Assembly: GCA_023439125.1 (NCBI GenBank)
Contig: JAEXOU010000006.1
Span: 247,586 to 311,585 of the forward strand
DNA: 64,000 nt
Source: Bacillota bacterium
GTDB taxonomy: Bacteria; Bacillota; Clostridia; Lachnospirales; Lachnospiraceae
Direction of reading: 5' to 3'
In this document: positions 62,476 to 64,000 of the stretch, in pieces
Position numbering within the stretch: the stretch's first letter is position 1
How the letters are laid out: every line of letters begins with the position of its first letter
Position numbers and translations under genes: made by a program
Notes under the pieces: model-generated
Databases searched by the model: none
What the model saw: the letters and a program-made list of their open reading frames with translations, nothing else
What the model was told of the DNA's origin: nothing

Positions 62476-64000
62476 ATGTTTAAAAGGAAGAGTAAAAGAC
62501 TAATAAGCTTTGCAATTATGTTTGGTTTACTGTTTGGCCAAATATTTACAACACTTAATGTTCATGCAGAAACAGATGAATTACATACTCCGAATGTTTC
62601 CTTTGCAGATGATAAATGTGATGTCTATGGTAAGAAGTATGCAGAGTGGATTAAAAATGAAGAATTAGCTAAGGTAACGATGGAAATAACAGCGAATAGA
62701 AAAGAAGAGAGATTATACGCTGCAGTAGATACAAATATTATCTTAATTATTGATACATCTTCAAGTATGCTCGAATTACCGAGTGATCCACTTAATTTGG
62801 TAGAAACTTCGGATACAAAGTTGGCAAAGATGAAGGTATCTGTGAAAAACTTTATTGATGAAATTTGCAGCCAGAAGTGTTATTCCAATGTTAGCTTTAG
62901 TATTATTGGTTTTAATAGAACAGCTACAAAGCTTCAGGATATGACCAAAGATGCAAATCAAATTAAAACTTCGATTGATGGTATTAAGATTACAGAACAT
63001 TGTGGTACAAATCTTCAATCTGCACTTAAAATGGCAGAGGATCTTGCAAGGGAAAAGCACGCAAGAAATAACAACTTACAGCAAATTGTTATCGTTCTAT
63101 CGGATGGTGCGCCGACATATAGCTACGAACCTATAGATTATAGAAATAATTTACTGATTTGTGATACTTCAGCTACACCATTCGGAAATGGACAGTTTTA
63201 TGTTATGACAACCGTAGAAGATGGTGACCTTATGGAGGCAATATATATATTTGAATATAGTGATAGTAGTGGTTCACAGACGATACCGCTTGAGAACCAT
63301 GGTAAGGCAACGATTCATCAAGCTAAATGGTTAGATGAAGTAGAGAACTTAAGTATTTATTCCATTGGATATGGAATAACGGGAAATACCGATGCAGAAT
63401 ATGTTACAAAAGAAATTGCATCGGATGTCGATCACTATTTTTCTGCAGATGTATATAGCAACCCATTTCCTGATCCAGCTTCACTTATTCCTACATTCCC
63501 AACTGATAAGTTCATTACAGTTAATTCAGCTAATGATGCAGAAGTGGTAGATTATATACCAGATTTCTTTACACTAGATGTAAGTAAGTTACCATCAAAT
63601 GTTGTTTATAATCCAACTGACCGTAGTGTTGTCTGGACAATTGGAAATATGATTGTACCAGAAGGGGAAGATAAAGTTTCGAAATCAATTGAGTTGTTTA
63701 TGACATATGATAAGTCACAGTCAGGTGAGTTTGTTCCTACAAACAATCGTTGTAACCTTATATATAAAGATTCTAATTCGTCAACTCAAAATATCCCAAC
63801 GACACGCAAGATTGCTGGCTCGATTGTTACCGGAAATCCTTGGTTACCGATTACTCAACCAATAACACCAATCGTAACACCAGAAGTAACGCCAGAGGTA
63901 ACACCAGAGGTAACACCAGAGGTAACACCAGAAGTAACGCCAGAGGTAACACCAGAGGTAACACCAGAGGTAACACCAGAGGTAACACCAGAGGTAACAC
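62476..64000 (+). CDS. von Willebrand factor A surface protein (3' truncated by window)
   Basis: The frame is open from ATG 62476 (GAGGAGAAGATT upstream) to the window end, 508 residues. A signal peptide (about 1-31) is followed by a vWA domain with the metal site D-T-S-S-S (Asp93), Thr in C-G-T-N-L-Q and S-D-G-A-P. A long insertion (about 220-275) splits the vWA fold. After it comes a beta-rich segment, then a V-T-P-E repeat stalk at the end. Such proteins are usually wall-anchored adhesins; the anchor would be outside the window. Confidence 0.88.
   Translation, partial: MFKRKSKRLISFAIMFGLLFGQIFTTLNVHAETDELHTPNVSFADDKCDVYGKKYAEWIKNEELAKVTMEITANRKEERLYAAVDTNIILIIDTSSSMLELPSDPLNLVETSDTKLAKMKVSVKNFIDEICSQKCYSNVSFSIIGFNRTATKLQDMTKDANQIKTSIDGIKITEHCGTNLQSALKMAEDLAREKHARNNNLQQIVIVLSDGAPTYSYEPIDYRNNLLICDTSATPFGNGQFYVMTTVEDGDLMEAIYIFEYSDSSGSQTIPLENHGKATIHQAKWLDEVENLSIYSIGYGITGNTDAEYVTKEIASDVDHYFSADVYSNPFPDPASLIPTFPTDKFITVNSANDAEVVDYIPDFFTLDVSKLPSNVVYNPTDRSVVWTIGNMIVPEGEDKVSKSIELFMTYDKSQSGEFVPTNNRCNLIYKDSNSSTQNIPTTRKIAGSIVTGNPWLPITQPITPIVTPEVTPEVTPEVTPEVTPEVTPEVTPEVTPEVTPEVTPEVT
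63874..64000 (+). repeat. 12-bp tandem repeat encoding VTPE
   Basis: More than ten copies of GTAACACCAGAG, with GTAACGCCAGAG variants, run to the window edge in frame with the vWA protein. It makes a Pro/Thr-rich stalk and is a likely site of length variation. Confidence 0.95.

Noticed and set aside
63874..64000. Microsatellite or CRISPR
   Set aside because: The 12-bp units stay in frame with the vWA protein and encode VTPE.

Overview
The window reads as chromosomal DNA of a low-GC Gram-positive anaerobe of the class Clostridia, most likely a Lachnospiraceae member. The codon use, the AGGAGG-type ribosome binding sites and the rpmG-secE-nusG-rplKAJL-rpoBC order fit, and several proteins resemble Lachnoclostridium phytofermentans-type sequences (inference from memory, no search was run). 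No rRNA or tRNA gene, CRISPR array or transposase was recognised.

Region 1 (1-5.0 kb): the 3' end of an unidentified gene with glutamate-rich in-frame repeats, a large CARDB/COG1361-like surface protein, a small Glu-rich membrane protein and a MacB/FtsX-type ABC permease. They form a tight operon, probably a surface-anchored ABC system. Region 2 (5.2-13 kb): a Gx/HepS-I-like membrane protein, a LacI-type regulator, oligoendopeptidase F, a secreted subtilase (minus strand) and an AraC-type regulator whose receiver domain has lost its phospho-acceptor. Region 3 (13-26 kb): the core information-processing block rpmG, secE, nusG, rplK, rplA, rplJ, rplL, a few small ORFs, rpoB and rpoC. Clear promoters, an L10 leader with attenuator and two L1-type mRNA sites are visible. 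Region 4 (26-30 kb): PAP2 phosphatase, small proteins, VanZ-like protein and class II fructose-bisphosphate aldolase.

Region 5 (30-57 kb): a Wzx/Wzy-type surface polysaccharide locus with initiating phosphoglycosyltransferase, two-component pair, chain-length regulator, BY-kinase-like partner, five glycosyltransferases, two polysaccharide pyruvyl transferases, an F420H2-dehydrogenase-beta-like protein, two hexapeptide acetyltransferases, polymerase, flippase and a membrane-anchored beta-helix protein. The DNA from about 44 to 57 kb is visibly more AT-rich than its surroundings and looks like an exchangeable glycan cassette. Embedded in its left part is a set alien to plain glycan loci: a divergent PqqD-like (RRE) protein / HprK-like kinase / ABC exporter operon, an S26B-like peptidase and an NTP_transf_5 nucleotidyltransferase.

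Region 6 (57-62 kb): a BTAD regulator with a degenerate GGDEF-like tail diverges from an operon of a lasso-cyclase-like asparagine-synthase homologue, a second HprK-like kinase and a 58-residue peptide with a W-x-x-P-x-I leader motif. I read this as a candidate RiPP system (lasso-like, kinase-tailored) whose RRE, exporter and nucleotidyltransferase may be the set 20-28 kb away at the other end of the polysaccharide locus; no lasso B2 transglutaminase-type peptidase is visible. A second orphan peptide with the same leader spacing (Y4, P7, L9) and five cysteines lies at 17.3-17.5 kb. Region 7 (62-64 kb): a small unknown protein and a truncated von Willebrand A surface protein entering a VTPE repeat.

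Three families of non-coding repeats are also present: a MITE-like pair (8.8 and 26.2 kb), a terminator-adjacent hairpin cassette (16.7 and 61.7 kb) and a nested inverted repeat between convergent genes (33.2 kb).
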